The notes under the pieces were generated by a model. That model was not told where the DNA came from and did no database searches. It saw only the letters and a program-made list of their open reading frames with translations. 64,000 bases of DNA, taken from positions 2,274,501 to 2,338,500 of the forward strand of contig NZ_CP049616.1 in the NCBI RefSeq assembly GCF_011068285.1, read 5' to 3'. The DNA comes from Flagellimonas oceani (GTDB lineage: Bacteria; Bacteroidota; Bacteroidia; Flavobacteriales; Flavobacteriaceae). Below, piece after piece: positions 1 through 6,961 of the stretch (positions are counted from its first letter, which is position 1; each line of letters opens with the position of its first letter). The position numbers and the translations under genes are program-made.

Positions 1-141
1 TCCCCCGCAGTCTATAAAGTGTTTGTGAATCTTCCCCACTTCGGTGACATGGAAATGTCCGGGGACCATTTCCCCGGTGGGCAATTGGAAGCCAAGGGTT
101 TCCAATCGGGACAGTACTTCTTTTACTTCTGATAATTTCAT
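1..141 (-). CDS. DUF6428 family protein, N-terminal part only (cut by window start)
   Basis: The minus strand is open from an ATG at 141-139 to the window edge, giving about 47 residues that begin MKLSEVKEVLSRLETLGF and include VPGHFHVTEVGKI. I recognise this as the start of a DUF6428 protein, a small family of unknown activity found in flavobacterial ars operons. Its ATG overlaps the stop codon of the upstream gene (ATGA), so the two are probably translationally coupled. The arsenate reductase and ACR3 pump genes that usually follow would lie outside the window. The family call rests on a short N-terminus. Confidence 0.7.
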   Translation of the reverse strand, partial: MKLSEVKEVLSRLETLGFQLPTGEMVPGHFHVTEVGKIHKHFIDCGG

Positions 142-770
142 GGATTGTTCATTTTAGCTTTGATAATAGCATCGACCTGGGTGGCGACATAGATCATTTC
201 CCCCGCGATGACGGCCTTGTTTTCAAAAAGGACCTCTGCATTTCGGTCCGTCAGCCCATCCTGTACATATACCTTGACACTGCTGTCCTCGTCCAAATGT
301 AAGGATTCGAGGGTCTTTCTGTTGATGGTCCAACTATCGGAGCCATAGCGGACCGAATACGTGAACAGGGATTCGCCCTGCGCATTGGAGACCCTGAACC
401 CATCGTTCTTCAGCAGGGCCAGACCGGGAAGGGTCTCATTGGCGGTATCCAGACCAGCGGATTCCACCTTGAACCTGTCATATAATCCGTAGTACATAAG
501 GCCCGTCCTGAGCCAGATCATGGCCAATTGGCCCATATCGTCATTGTCCTGGTCCACAAATTCAACGGTATAAGGGGTCTCCCCCATATTGGACACCATT
601 CTGGCGGCGAGTTGGTCCAAAAGCTGGATCTTTTCTTTGGGTATCTGGGGAAAAACGGTCTTCAGTTCCTTTACGGAGCGTTGGATCTTTCCCCTCAGTT
701 CCTGGGAATGTGTGGTCAATGGGAGGCACAACAGCAGCAGTGCCATGGTTAGGATCATTTTTGTTTTCAT
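138..770 (-). CDS. Exported protein resembling an arsenate reductase/LMW-PTP that has lost its catalytic loop
   Basis: A 210-residue protein with a clear signal peptide (hydrophobic residues 5-18, cleavage near HSQ 23). The rest follows the order I remember for flavobacterial arsenate-reductase-type low-molecular-weight phosphatases: an N-terminal helix, a beta strand, the P-loop position, an 'AxxWLRTGLMYYG' helix, a 'GFRV' strand, 'YSVRYGS', and a C-terminal 'GEMIYVATQV' segment. The enzymes carry a CX5R loop (C-T-H-N-S-R-R) where this protein reads D-Q-D-N-D-D-M (residues 73-79), so both catalytic Cys and Arg are absent. It lies between arsR and a DUF6428 gene, which fits an ars origin. I infer an exported pseudo-enzyme, perhaps a binding or sensing protein; the activity is unknown. 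The homology is judged by eye and needs a structure comparison. Confidence 0.55.
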   Translation of the reverse strand: MKTKMILTMALLLLCLPLTTHSQELRGKIQRSVKELKTVFPQIPKEKIQLLDQLAARMVSNMGETPYTVEFVDQDNDDMGQLAMIWLRTGLMYYGLYDRFKVESAGLDTANETLPGLALLKNDGFRVSNAQGESLFTYSVRYGSDSWTINRKTLESLHLDEDSSVKVYVQDGLTDRNAEVLFENKAVIAGEMIYVATQVDAIIKAKMNNP

Positions 771-800
771 GGTTTCTATTTTATGGTTTCAGTTTATTAG

Positions 801-822
801 TTAATCGCAATAAAACGATTAA
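801..822. promoter_or_regulatory. Inverted repeat, candidate ArsR operator inside the ars unit
   Basis: TTAATCG (801-807) and CGATTAA (816-822) form a perfect 7-bp dyad around 8 bp, between the arsR stop and the start of the next gene. It contains the octamer ATCGCAAT, also present in the arsR promoter dyad at 1183-1206. The stem is too AT-rich for a terminator, so an internal operator or promoter for the two downstream genes is the better reading. Confidence 0.4.
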
Positions 823-838
823 TGGGTTCAAAAAAATA

Positions 839-1171
839 CTAACAGCACTCTTGGTCCAGTTCAATCCCCTGATCGAGGAATGCCTTGAACTTATCCTTCA
901 TTTCGTTCCAATTTGCCACATTGACACAGTAACAGACACTGGTGCCCTCCACATCGCCCTTGATGAGTCCCATGTTCCGGAGTTCCTTCAAGTGTTGTGA
1001 AACCGTAGGCTGTGCCAGTCCTATCTCGTCCACAAGGTCACCACAGACACAGGCCTTGACCTTGAAGAGGTGCTGCAATATGGCAATCCGGGCGGGATGG
1101 GCAAATACCTTACCGATGAGGGCGAGCTCATTCTGGTTTTCGGTAAATATTTCGGTCTTTGCCAGTCCCAT
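839..1171 (-). CDS. arsR: ArsR/SmtB family metal(loid)-responsive repressor
   Basis: A 110-residue winged-helix repressor. The helix-turn-helix reads 'LAQPTVSQHLKELRNMGLI' and is preceded by 'ACVCGDLV', giving the Cys-x-Cys pair (C41, C43) at the alpha3 metal site of As(III)/Cd(II)-sensing members. The protein ends in a further Cys-Cys pair (109-110), which could supply more thiolate ligands. It heads a minus-strand unit with the exported PTP-like protein and DUF6428. A dyad with the same octamer as the internal one lies in its promoter, consistent with autorepression released by arsenite or a thiophilic metal. The inducer is inferred from family and neighbours. Confidence 0.88.
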   Translation of the reverse strand: MGLAKTEIFTENQNELALIGKVFAHPARIAILQHLFKVKACVCGDLVDEIGLAQPTVSQHLKELRNMGLIKGDVEGTSVCYCVNVANWNEMKDKFKAFLDQGIELDQECC

Positions 1172-1182
1172 ATCATTATTTT

Positions 1183-1206
1183 ATCGCAATATTACAATAT
1201 ATTGAT
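1183..1206 (-). promoter_or_regulatory. Candidate ArsR operator in the arsR promoter
   Basis: ATCGCAATAT (1183-1192) and ATATTGAT (1199-1206) form an imperfect AT-rich dyad 12 bp upstream of the arsR start codon. The left half shares ATCGCAAT with 804-811. Size and position suit an ArsR dimer site. Confidence 0.45.
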
Positions 1207-1279
1207 TCAACATAAAAAGATTTTCGATAAAAATACTTAGGTTCAAACCAAGGCTTTACAAATTTTCAGGGTCACTTGG

Positions 1280-1498
1280 TCATGTACCACAACATCCGGA
1301 TGTTGCCTGAATGGGGGGACAGGCCACCGAACCAAAGGAACAATACACGCAACAATCGCCATTTTTGGGCCTTAGAATGGAGCCGCAATTTTCACATTCA
1401 TAAAAGAACTGACAAGAATCCGTAGGCATCTTTTCCTCTTTGGAATTGCCACAATGCGGACAGGTAATTGTAGAGTACAGATTGATATCCATTATCAC
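1280..1498 (-). CDS. Small cysteine-rich GDCCVxC-motif protein
   Basis: A 72-residue protein with paired cysteines throughout: CPHC at 13-16, CENC at 35-38, the family signature GDCCVYCSFGS at 47-57, then ACPPIQ and a terminal GCC. Proteins with GDCCVxCS(Y/F)G are commonly found beside mercuric transport genes and are thought to bind thiophilic metals; no reaction is established. Its ATG overlaps the stop of merTP, so it is the last gene of a coupled three-gene unit. The two N-terminal CxxC pairs look like zinc-ribbon knuckles. Confidence 0.85.
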   Translation of the reverse strand: MIMDINLYSTITCPHCGNSKEEKMPTDSCQFFYECENCGSILRPKNGDCCVYCSFGSVACPPIQATSGCCGT

Positions 1499-2097
1499 TG
1501 GTCCTTTATGGTGTATCCGGTTTTCAAAATGGCGTTCACGATAGCATCCCTGGTGGTTTTGGCGGGATCGTACATTATCTGTGCATTGGCTTTTTGGTAA
1601 TCTGCCTTGACCATGATGATCCCATCAAGTCCATTGACCTCGTGTTCAATATGTGCCTCGCACCCACTGCATGTCATTCCCACGACCGGAATATTGATTT
1701 CCTTGACATCTTGGCTCGCAAAAAAGTTCGTTTGACCCTTGGCTTCCTGTTTCGGGTACAAAGATTGGGCATAATAGGGAAAGGCAAGCATCGCTAAGGC
1801 AAAGACCGTGATGGTCATCAACCAAATTTTACCCTTCCAAAAGGCCGGCTTTTCGTCCGTATCGCATGCACAGTCTATTTCCTTTTTGGCGACTGTCCTT
1901 AACTGTTGGTACCACGCCACTACCAAAACCAAACCCGTAATTCCGATCAAATACGGTCTGAACGGTTCCAAAAACTTAAAATTGGACGCCAGGCCAGATG
2001 TTCCGGCCACAATGGCCAAAAGTGGTCCTATGCAACAAAGGGAGGTGGCCATGGCCAAAATAATGGAAGATCCCATTAAGGTTTTCTTGTTATTCAT
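1495..2097 (-). CDS. merTP: Mercuric transport protein MerTP (MerT-MerP fusion)
   Basis: A 200-residue fusion. Residues 10-35 form the first membrane helix with the vicinal Cys21-Cys22 pair of MerT; a second helix spans about 48-64; a cytosolic loop carries Cys-x-Cys (76, 78); a third helix is at 90-108. The C-terminal domain (about 130-200) is a heavy-metal-associated fold with GMTCSGC (C143, C146). In MerTP the HMA domain captures Hg(II) outside and passes it to the membrane cysteines for import. No mercuric reductase is encoded in the visible unit, so it could feed a MerA elsewhere or carry another thiophilic metal. It overlaps the upstream arsR-like gene by 8 bp. Confidence 0.88.
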   Translation of the reverse strand: MNNKKTLMGSSIILAMATSLCCIGPLLAIVAGTSGLASNFKFLEPFRPYLIGITGLVLVVAWYQQLRTVAKKEIDCACDTDEKPAFWKGKIWLMTITVFALAMLAFPYYAQSLYPKQEAKGQTNFFASQDVKEINIPVVGMTCSGCEAHIEHEVNGLDGIIMVKADYQKANAQIMYDPAKTTRDAIVNAILKTGYTIKDQ

Positions 2098-2473
2098 GGT
2101 TTACTGGTTTTATTTGTTCTTTTTTATCGAGCAGGTCAAAAATTGGAAAAAGTAACGGCGAATGATCGGTCACCAAGGAATAATGGATCATCTGGCCTTC
2201 CTTTTGGGATGTGATCAAATTTCTGTCCTTGAGCTTGCGCAAATGTTGTGAAATTGCGGATACATTCATTTCCAGTATATCACTAAGGTCACAGACACAT
2301 AAGCGTTGCTCTTGGTTCAAAAGGTAGAGAATCTTAAGCCGAACCGGATTGCCCATTAAATTCATTATCCCTGAAAGGGAGTCCATGGAATTTTCCAAAT
2401 TTTGCATAGTTTCCCTGCATTCCATTATCTGTTTGGCATCCGCCTCCAAACGTATGCATATGTTCTTATCCAT
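2090..2473 (-). CDS. ArsR family repressor of the merTP unit
   Basis: A 127-residue winged-helix protein with 'QRLCVCDLSDILEMNVSAISQHLRKLKDRNLI': the ArsR-type CxC (C59, C61) followed by the recognition helix. Two further cysteines sit at 6 and 19. It is the first gene of the merTP/GDCC unit and overlaps merTP, so it probably autoregulates this unit in response to a soft metal. It differs clearly from the ars-unit ArsR at 839-1171 and is not a recent duplicate. Confidence 0.87.
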   Translation of the reverse strand: MDKNICIRLEADAKQIMECRETMQNLENSMDSLSGIMNLMGNPVRLKILYLLNQEQRLCVCDLSDILEMNVSAISQHLRKLKDRNLITSQKEGQMIHYSLVTDHSPLLFPIFDLLDKKEQIKPVNHE

Positions 2474-2520
2474 ACTACGAAGTTACAGTAATTTATTATT
2501 TTAGCAAACTCTAAAATAAA

Positions 2521-2542
2521 TGGGTGGCAAAAGAACAATATC
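2521..2542 (+). repeat. Imperfect 22-bp direct repeat, copy 1 (candidate attachment-site remnant)
   Basis: This segment begins TGGGTGGCAAAA and matches 6600-6621 at 20 of 22 positions, differing at two bases near the 3' end. It lies just past the integrase stop codon. The two copies bracket the integrase and Fic genes, as direct repeats of an integration site would. No third copy was seen near the right end. Confidence 0.35.
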
Positions 2543-2557
2543 AAGCCCTGGGTCACA

Positions 2558-3832
2558 TTACCTGATAATCTTTAGGGTCGGATATTCCGAATTGTCGTTC
2601 GCTTTACTTTGCCCGCTTCCCAATTTCTCCTTCAACTGGGCCATGTCCTTGCTGATTTTCTTTTCCACGACCCTAGCATACTTTTGGGTCGTTGAAAGCT
2701 TGGTATGCCCGAGGAGTTTGGAAACGGTCTCAATGGGCACGTCGTTCATTAAGGTGATTGTCGTTGCAAAGGTATGTCTGGCCACATGGAAGGTTAGGTG
2801 CTTATCAATATTTGCCCTTTGTGCAATGATCTTTAGGTATTGGTTCACCTTTTGATTGGAATACACTGGAAGAACGGTATTTTCATTTTTGGGAAAATCC
2901 ACATACTTCTCCAAGATTTTCTTGGCTTTGGGCAATAGGGGAACCTTCACTTCGGTCTTGGTCTTTTGGCGTTTTACATCGATCCAGAGTTCCCCGTCGA
3001 TGCCGGATACGATACCATTGGGATTGAGAAGTTTGATCTCTATGTAGCTGAGTCCGGTATAACAGGCAAAAAGGAAAATATCCCGGACCAGTTCCATGCC
3101 CTTTTCCTCGAATTCCAATTGGTCCAGCGCCAGAATTTCCTCCTCTTCCAAGAAAGCACTGTCATAATCCTCCATTTTCACTTTATACAGATTGAAGGGA
3201 TTCTTGGGGATACAATCAAATTTATAGGCCATGGTCACCAATTTCTTGAACCGCAGCATATGTTTCATGATACCGTTGTTGTTCAATGTCTGGAACGATT
3301 TGATGGGTTCGCAGTTCCGCAGGAAGTTTTCAAACTCGATCAAAAAGGCATAGTCTATCGAGGCCAGCCCAATATCGGGTACCCGATATTTTTTGGCAAT
3401 GAAGCGTTTCAGGTAGGTCTCTGTGGAGGAATAGTTCTTGACCGTCCCTTTGGCCAGTTTGGGCAACTCATAGGTTCGGTTGTACTCCAAAAGGTCCAAT
3501 AGGGTGAGCATCACCTTGTCCTTTCCCAGATATCGAAGCTTGATGGATTGTGCCGTTATAAAGTTACTCTCGGCACTAAGTTGCCGATGGCATTCCAGCA
3601 ACTTTGCACGGACGTCGTCCAGATATTTGTTTACAACAACGGATTCACTGGCCCTATGGTCCATTTTTCCCAAAATAGGACACCATCGTTCTTCAAAAGT
3701 TGATCTATGGACACTGAGATCTGCATTTTTTCCTTTACATCTGATCCGGACATAAATTGGAAACCGTCCATCTTTTTTTCTTCCTGATTTTTTCAGCCAA
3801 AAACTGATACTGAAGGAGTTAGAGGTATTCAT
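2558..3832 (-). CDS. int: IntDOT-type tyrosine recombinase (ICE integrase)
   Basis: A 424-residue integrase, using the internal ATG at 3832 because 'MNTSNSFSISFWLKKS' is the usual N-terminus; an in-frame start at 3856 adds 8 residues. Order: N-terminal arm-binding region, SAM-like core-binding domain (about 100-210), catalytic domain (about 230-400). Catalytic motifs, numbered from 3832, include HVAR (H349, R352), LGH (H376) and the nucleophile in QKYAR (Y385). The usual first arginine is serine in 'CYTGLSY' (S262), the substitution described for IntDOT of CTnDOT, where strand exchange tolerates core mismatch. It would integrate and excise the element, with the Xis-like protein at 53.5 kb and RteC as likely partners. 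Confidence 0.92.
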   Translation of the reverse strand: MNTSNSFSISFWLKKSGRKKDGRFPIYVRIRCKGKNADLSVHRSTFEERWCPILGKMDHRASESVVVNKYLDDVRAKLLECHRQLSAESNFITAQSIKLRYLGKDKVMLTLLDLLEYNRTYELPKLAKGTVKNYSSTETYLKRFIAKKYRVPDIGLASIDYAFLIEFENFLRNCEPIKSFQTLNNNGIMKHMLRFKKLVTMAYKFDCIPKNPFNLYKVKMEDYDSAFLEEEEILALDQLEFEEKGMELVRDIFLFACYTGLSYIEIKLLNPNGIVSGIDGELWIDVKRQKTKTEVKVPLLPKAKKILEKYVDFPKNENTVLPVYSNQKVNQYLKIIAQRANIDKHLTFHVARHTFATTITLMNDVPIETVSKLLGHTKLSTTQKYARVVEKKISKDMAQLKEKLGSGQSKANDNSEYPTLKIIR

Positions 3833-3925
3833 GTGTTCTCGCTTTAAGTGAAACATTGGTTGAAGCGAAAGTCAAATCACACGAAAAATCAATAATGGAA
3901 GTACAATTTAGGGAATTTTTCCCGA

Positions 3926-3950
3926 CAAAAATAGGACACTCTATAGGACA
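3926..3950 (-). promoter_or_regulatory. Candidate integrase promoter and repeated operator or arm-site
   Basis: On the minus strand 3933-3926 reads TATTTTTG, a perfect match to the Bacteroidetes -7 consensus TAnnTTTG, about 95 bp upstream of the integrase ATG. No good -33 TTTG is visible. The octamer ATAGGACA occurs here twice (3931-3938, 3943-3950) and once inside the gene (3675-3682). It could bind the integrase N-terminal domain or a regulator. Confidence 0.35.
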
Positions 3951-3981
3951 TCCTCACCGATGGTTTCAGATGGAAATAAAA

Positions 3982-4011
3982 AAAACCAGAAAAAATTAAT
4001 TTTCTGGTTTT
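3982..4011 (-). terminator. Hairpin with T-tract reading leftwards
   Basis: AAAACCAGAAAA (3982-3993) and its complement (4000-4011) enclose a 6-nt loop. On the minus strand a run of T follows (about 3985-3978), the form of an intrinsic terminator. It would stop leftward transcription entering the integrase promoter. The stem is AT-rich, so strength is uncertain. Confidence 0.5.
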
Positions 4012-4464
4012 CAATTAATTAAGGTTTTACTTAGTGTCATAAAACCATGGTTCGTCGGGATGACTGGACCATCTATATTTTTGTAAGTTATTATTAATCA
4101 ATAACTAGCACTGATATTTTAAATCCTGCACACCTTATTGCACATTTTTGTATGGATTGAGCATAAGTACATATCCTCAGAGAATAAATATAGTCAAAAC
4201 TGTTCAAAAAGGACCAAATATTTTAAAAACCACATCCACGTTATGTAAAATCTGGACAATCCTTCCAATTTTTACTATAATAGACGGATTGTATTGAGCA
4301 ACCCTACAGCATAGCACAAATATCTGACTCTCCATTTATTACATCCAAATAGTAGATGGTTCAAATTTTCCACTTTTGTAATCTCGGCTATCCGGCTCAT
4401 ACAAAAATGAGGTAGGTTCAAACATCTTCGTGCCAGTACCCACTTTTTATACAATTGCCAAATT
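4012..4464. other. Intergenic stretch without a gene
   Basis: AT-rich and with stops in all frames. I see no gene, RNA or mobile-element remnant here. In this type of element an attachment end or an arm-site array would be plausible in such a gap. Confidence 0.5.
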
Positions 4465-4520
4465 TGCGCCTATTTTTATTGTACTGCACGTATATTTAAT
4501 ATAACTTGCGCTTATATTTT
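4465..4520 (+). promoter_or_regulatory. Three tandem 14-bp repeats upstream of fic
   Basis: TGCGCCTATTTTTA (4465-4478), TGCACGTATATTTA (4485-4498) and TGCGCTTATATTTT (4507-4520) are spaced 20 and 22 bp apart, close to two helical turns, ending 7 bp before the fic ATG. Same-face spacing suggests a cooperative repressor site, perhaps autoregulatory. Confidence 0.5.
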
Positions 4521-4527
4521 TTAAATA

Positions 4528-6093
4528 ATGTTAAAAAGCGCCCACTTTTCATTTGTTGCACCCGTTTTTAACGGTGTGGTTCTTCCAGAAGAAGGTATCA
4601 TCTCTGGCTATGCAGCCATTATACATAAGCTAGGGCTCGCTGTCCCATTACCAATACCCTTTACAGTCGTCAGTTTAAAAAACAAACGGATCAAGGACAA
4701 AAGTTTCACTTATCTTCCAAAGAGCTATGAAGTGGATGATTCCCTTGAACTCTCGGAAGTAGAGGCATTATATAAGCACCTTGTTTTTGCACTTAAGTAT
4801 GAAGGTGTAAATCTATTGACTTTCAGTGCTCTTACAAAGCATTATACCGAAGATGAACTGACTCAATTAGTCAGTATCGAGCCAACCGGCCAATATTCAA
4901 GAAGGATATGGTTTTTAGTGGAGTGGTTGATGCAAAGGGAACTTTCAGGGATTTCAGACCTAAGTAAAAAGAGTTATGTGGATGTTATTGATACAAAACA
5001 ACAATTTGGGATAAAGGGAATTCGATCGCCGAGACAAATGGTCAATAATAATTTGCCGGGAACTGTTGACTTCTGTCCATTGATACGAAGAACTGCATTG
5101 TTGGAGCAATATATCAATGAAAAACTCTCCAATAAAAACAGTGCCTATCTCAAGGGCATTCGGAAAAATATCCTACGACGGGCAGCTGCATTTTTGTTGT
5201 TAAAGGATTCAAAGGCCTCCTTCACCATCGAAGGCGAAAGCCCAAAGAGTAAACGTGCCGCGCGATGGGGACAAGCTATAGGTCAAGCAGGGATGACAGA
5301 TCTAAGTCATAATGAATTTGAACGGCTACAACAACTGGTGATTGAAAACCCACGCTTTATTGAAATGGGGTATCGGAAAAAAGGTGGTTTTATAGGAGAA
5401 CGGGACAGGGATACCTTTTCTCCGGTTCCAGATCATATCTCCGCCAAACATGAGGATATCCAACAACTTATGACAGGATTATTGGAAACCAGCCAAAAAC
5501 TATTGGATAACGAAATGGATGCAGTACTTGCTGCTGCCAGTATTTCGTTCGGCTTTGTATTTATACATCCATTTGCCGACGGAAATGGGCGAATACATCG
5601 TTATTTGATCCATCATGTTTTGGCAAAAAAGCAATTTTCGGAACAGGGCTTGATTTTCCCAGTTTCCGCATCCATACTAAGCCATATTGGGGATTATCAA
5701 AAAGTATTGGAAGGGTATTCCATCCCGCTATTGGATTTTATTGATTGGAAAGAAACAGGTGACCACAACGTGGAGGTCATAAACGAAACAATAGATTACT
5801 ATCGTTATTTTGATGTGACCCCACAAGCAGAGTTCTTATACTCTTGTGTCAAGGATACCATTGAGAACATTATTCCAAATGAAGTGAACTATCTCGGCAA
5901 ATATGAAGAGTTTAAATACTACATTGACAATACCTATGAAATGCCGGATGATATGGTATCATTATTGGTCAGCTTTTTGGAACAAAACGATGGCTCCTTG
6001 TCCAAAAGAGCCAAAAAGAAAGAGTTTGTACAACTCAGTGAAAGTGAAATTAAGGATATCGAATACCGCTATAACCTTATTTTCAATTCTTAA
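4528..6093 (+). CDS. Fic family protein (probable AMP transferase) with N-terminal inhibitory motif
   Basis: A 521-residue protein. The active-site loop HPFADGNGR lies at 347-355, with the catalytic His and the acidic residue needed for nucleotidyl transfer from ATP to a target hydroxyl. An upstream S-F-T-I-E-G (231-236) matches the (S/T)xxxE(G/N) inhibitory helix of class II Fic proteins, so it is probably autoinhibited. Residues 1-200 hold an N-terminal domain I do not recognise, and the C-terminal 100 residues look like a helical winged-helix-type region. No separate antitoxin is adjacent. It is preceded by three tandem repeats and followed by a perfect palindrome. Role in the element (stability, defence or host control) is inferred. 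Confidence 0.9.
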   Translation: MLKSAHFSFVAPVFNGVVLPEEGIISGYAAIIHKLGLAVPLPIPFTVVSLKNKRIKDKSFTYLPKSYEVDDSLELSEVEALYKHLVFALKYEGVNLLTFSALTKHYTEDELTQLVSIEPTGQYSRRIWFLVEWLMQRELSGISDLSKKSYVDVIDTKQQFGIKGIRSPRQMVNNNLPGTVDFCPLIRRTALLEQYINEKLSNKNSAYLKGIRKNILRRAAAFLLLKDSKASFTIEGESPKSKRAARWGQAIGQAGMTDLSHNEFERLQQLVIENPRFIEMGYRKKGGFIGERDRDTFSPVPDHISAKHEDIQQLMTGLLETSQKLLDNEMDAVLAAASISFGFVFIHPFADGNGRIHRYLIHHVLAKKQFSEQGLIFPVSASILSHIGDYQKVLEGYSIPLLDFIDWKETGDHNVEVINETIDYYRYFDVTPQAEFLYSCVKDTIENIIPNEVNYLGKYEEFKYYIDNTYEMPDDMVSLLVSFLEQNDGSLSKRAKKKEFVQLSESEIKDIEYRYNLIFNS

Positions 6094-6148
6094 AAAAGTG
6101 ATCTTATCCCAAACCGGGGGTCTGTAAATTAAACTCTGTCCGATCTGT

Positions 6149-6180
6149 CAATCCCTCTGGGGCTAGCCCCAGAGGGATTG
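6149..6180. terminator. Perfect 32-bp palindrome after fic, terminator-like
   Basis: Each arm is CAATCCCTCTGGGGCT/A type and the halves are exact reverse complements, giving a very stable GC-rich hairpin with a minimal loop, 56 bp after the fic stop. Neither side has a convincing T-tract, so it may act as a transcript 3' end, a processing signal or a protein-binding dyad rather than a classical terminator. Confidence 0.5.
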
Positions 6181-6648
6181 GGATTTAATTCCAAGGGAAT
6201 CCTCTCCCCAAATTTAATATAAAGTTGCTGGACCACCAGGCTCCAATTCTGCAGGGTGAGTGTAAGTGTAAGCTCCCCTTTTTTCGTACCGGTTCCCTAT
6301 CCACTGAATTTTGCTCTTGACCTCCTCCCATATTTAGGTACCGGTCATAACTAGAGAATCCGGGCTGTTTTCAGTTGATATACTCATATACAGCTACTTC
6401 GTTGCCATCCAAAATTGGCCAATCATCTTTCAATAAGTTCAATAATACCCCAGCTATACGTAGGCACACCAAACTACATCTGTGACCTTCTATATGGGAG
6501 TCAGACTCCTATAATTTGTTTCGTGCCGCTTCCATGGCATATGAACTTCTCCAGTTTCGTTATTGATATTCCCTGCTAAGCCCGCCGTCCCTCCTTTTTT
6601 GGGTGGCAAAACAACAACATCCCTTCCTGTAGCCGGCATAAAGCCAGA
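6181..6648. other. Intergenic stretch, no gene supported
   Basis: No reading frame here has family resemblance or sensible composition. The stretch holds the second copy of the 22-bp repeat (6600-6621) and leads into the terminator at 6649. Short open frames at 6563-6850 and 6726-6965 cross that terminator and look fortuitous. A leader RNA ending at the terminator is possible. Confidence 0.5.
6600..6621 (+). repeat. Imperfect 22-bp direct repeat, copy 2
   Basis: Matches 2521-2542 at 20 of 22 positions. It could mark the other end of an integrase-Fic unit or a former element junction. Confidence 0.35.
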
Positions 6649-6676
6649 CCCCACTTCGGTGGGGTTTCTTTTTTAT
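6649..6676 (+). terminator. Intrinsic terminator
   Basis: CCCCAC-TTCG-GTGGGG (6649-6664), a stable UUCG-type tetraloop stem, is followed by TTTCTTTTTT. This is a strong rightward terminator about 300 bp before ssb with no recognised gene in front, so it may end a leader or small RNA. Confidence 0.75.
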
Positions 6677-6961
6677 ACGGCTCCCACAGCAAGGGATGCC
6701 GTATCCCATTTAGCATCAAAAAAAGGTGACAGCGATGGCACTACTGGAAGTAAATCAAATACCACAAAACATGAAATCGTACACATCCCATATATCGGAA
6801 GCAGCACAAAACCTTCAAAAAAAGGAAGACGCTCCGGATACCATAAGTAAATCAGTGGCCTTCGGCTTTTGTTGTATTGCTGCTGGGGATGTGGTTCGGT
6901 CCGTCAATCAAGAGTTCAATTATTTTCTAACCGCCCGATTTGGGCATAAATCCTTTCAATC

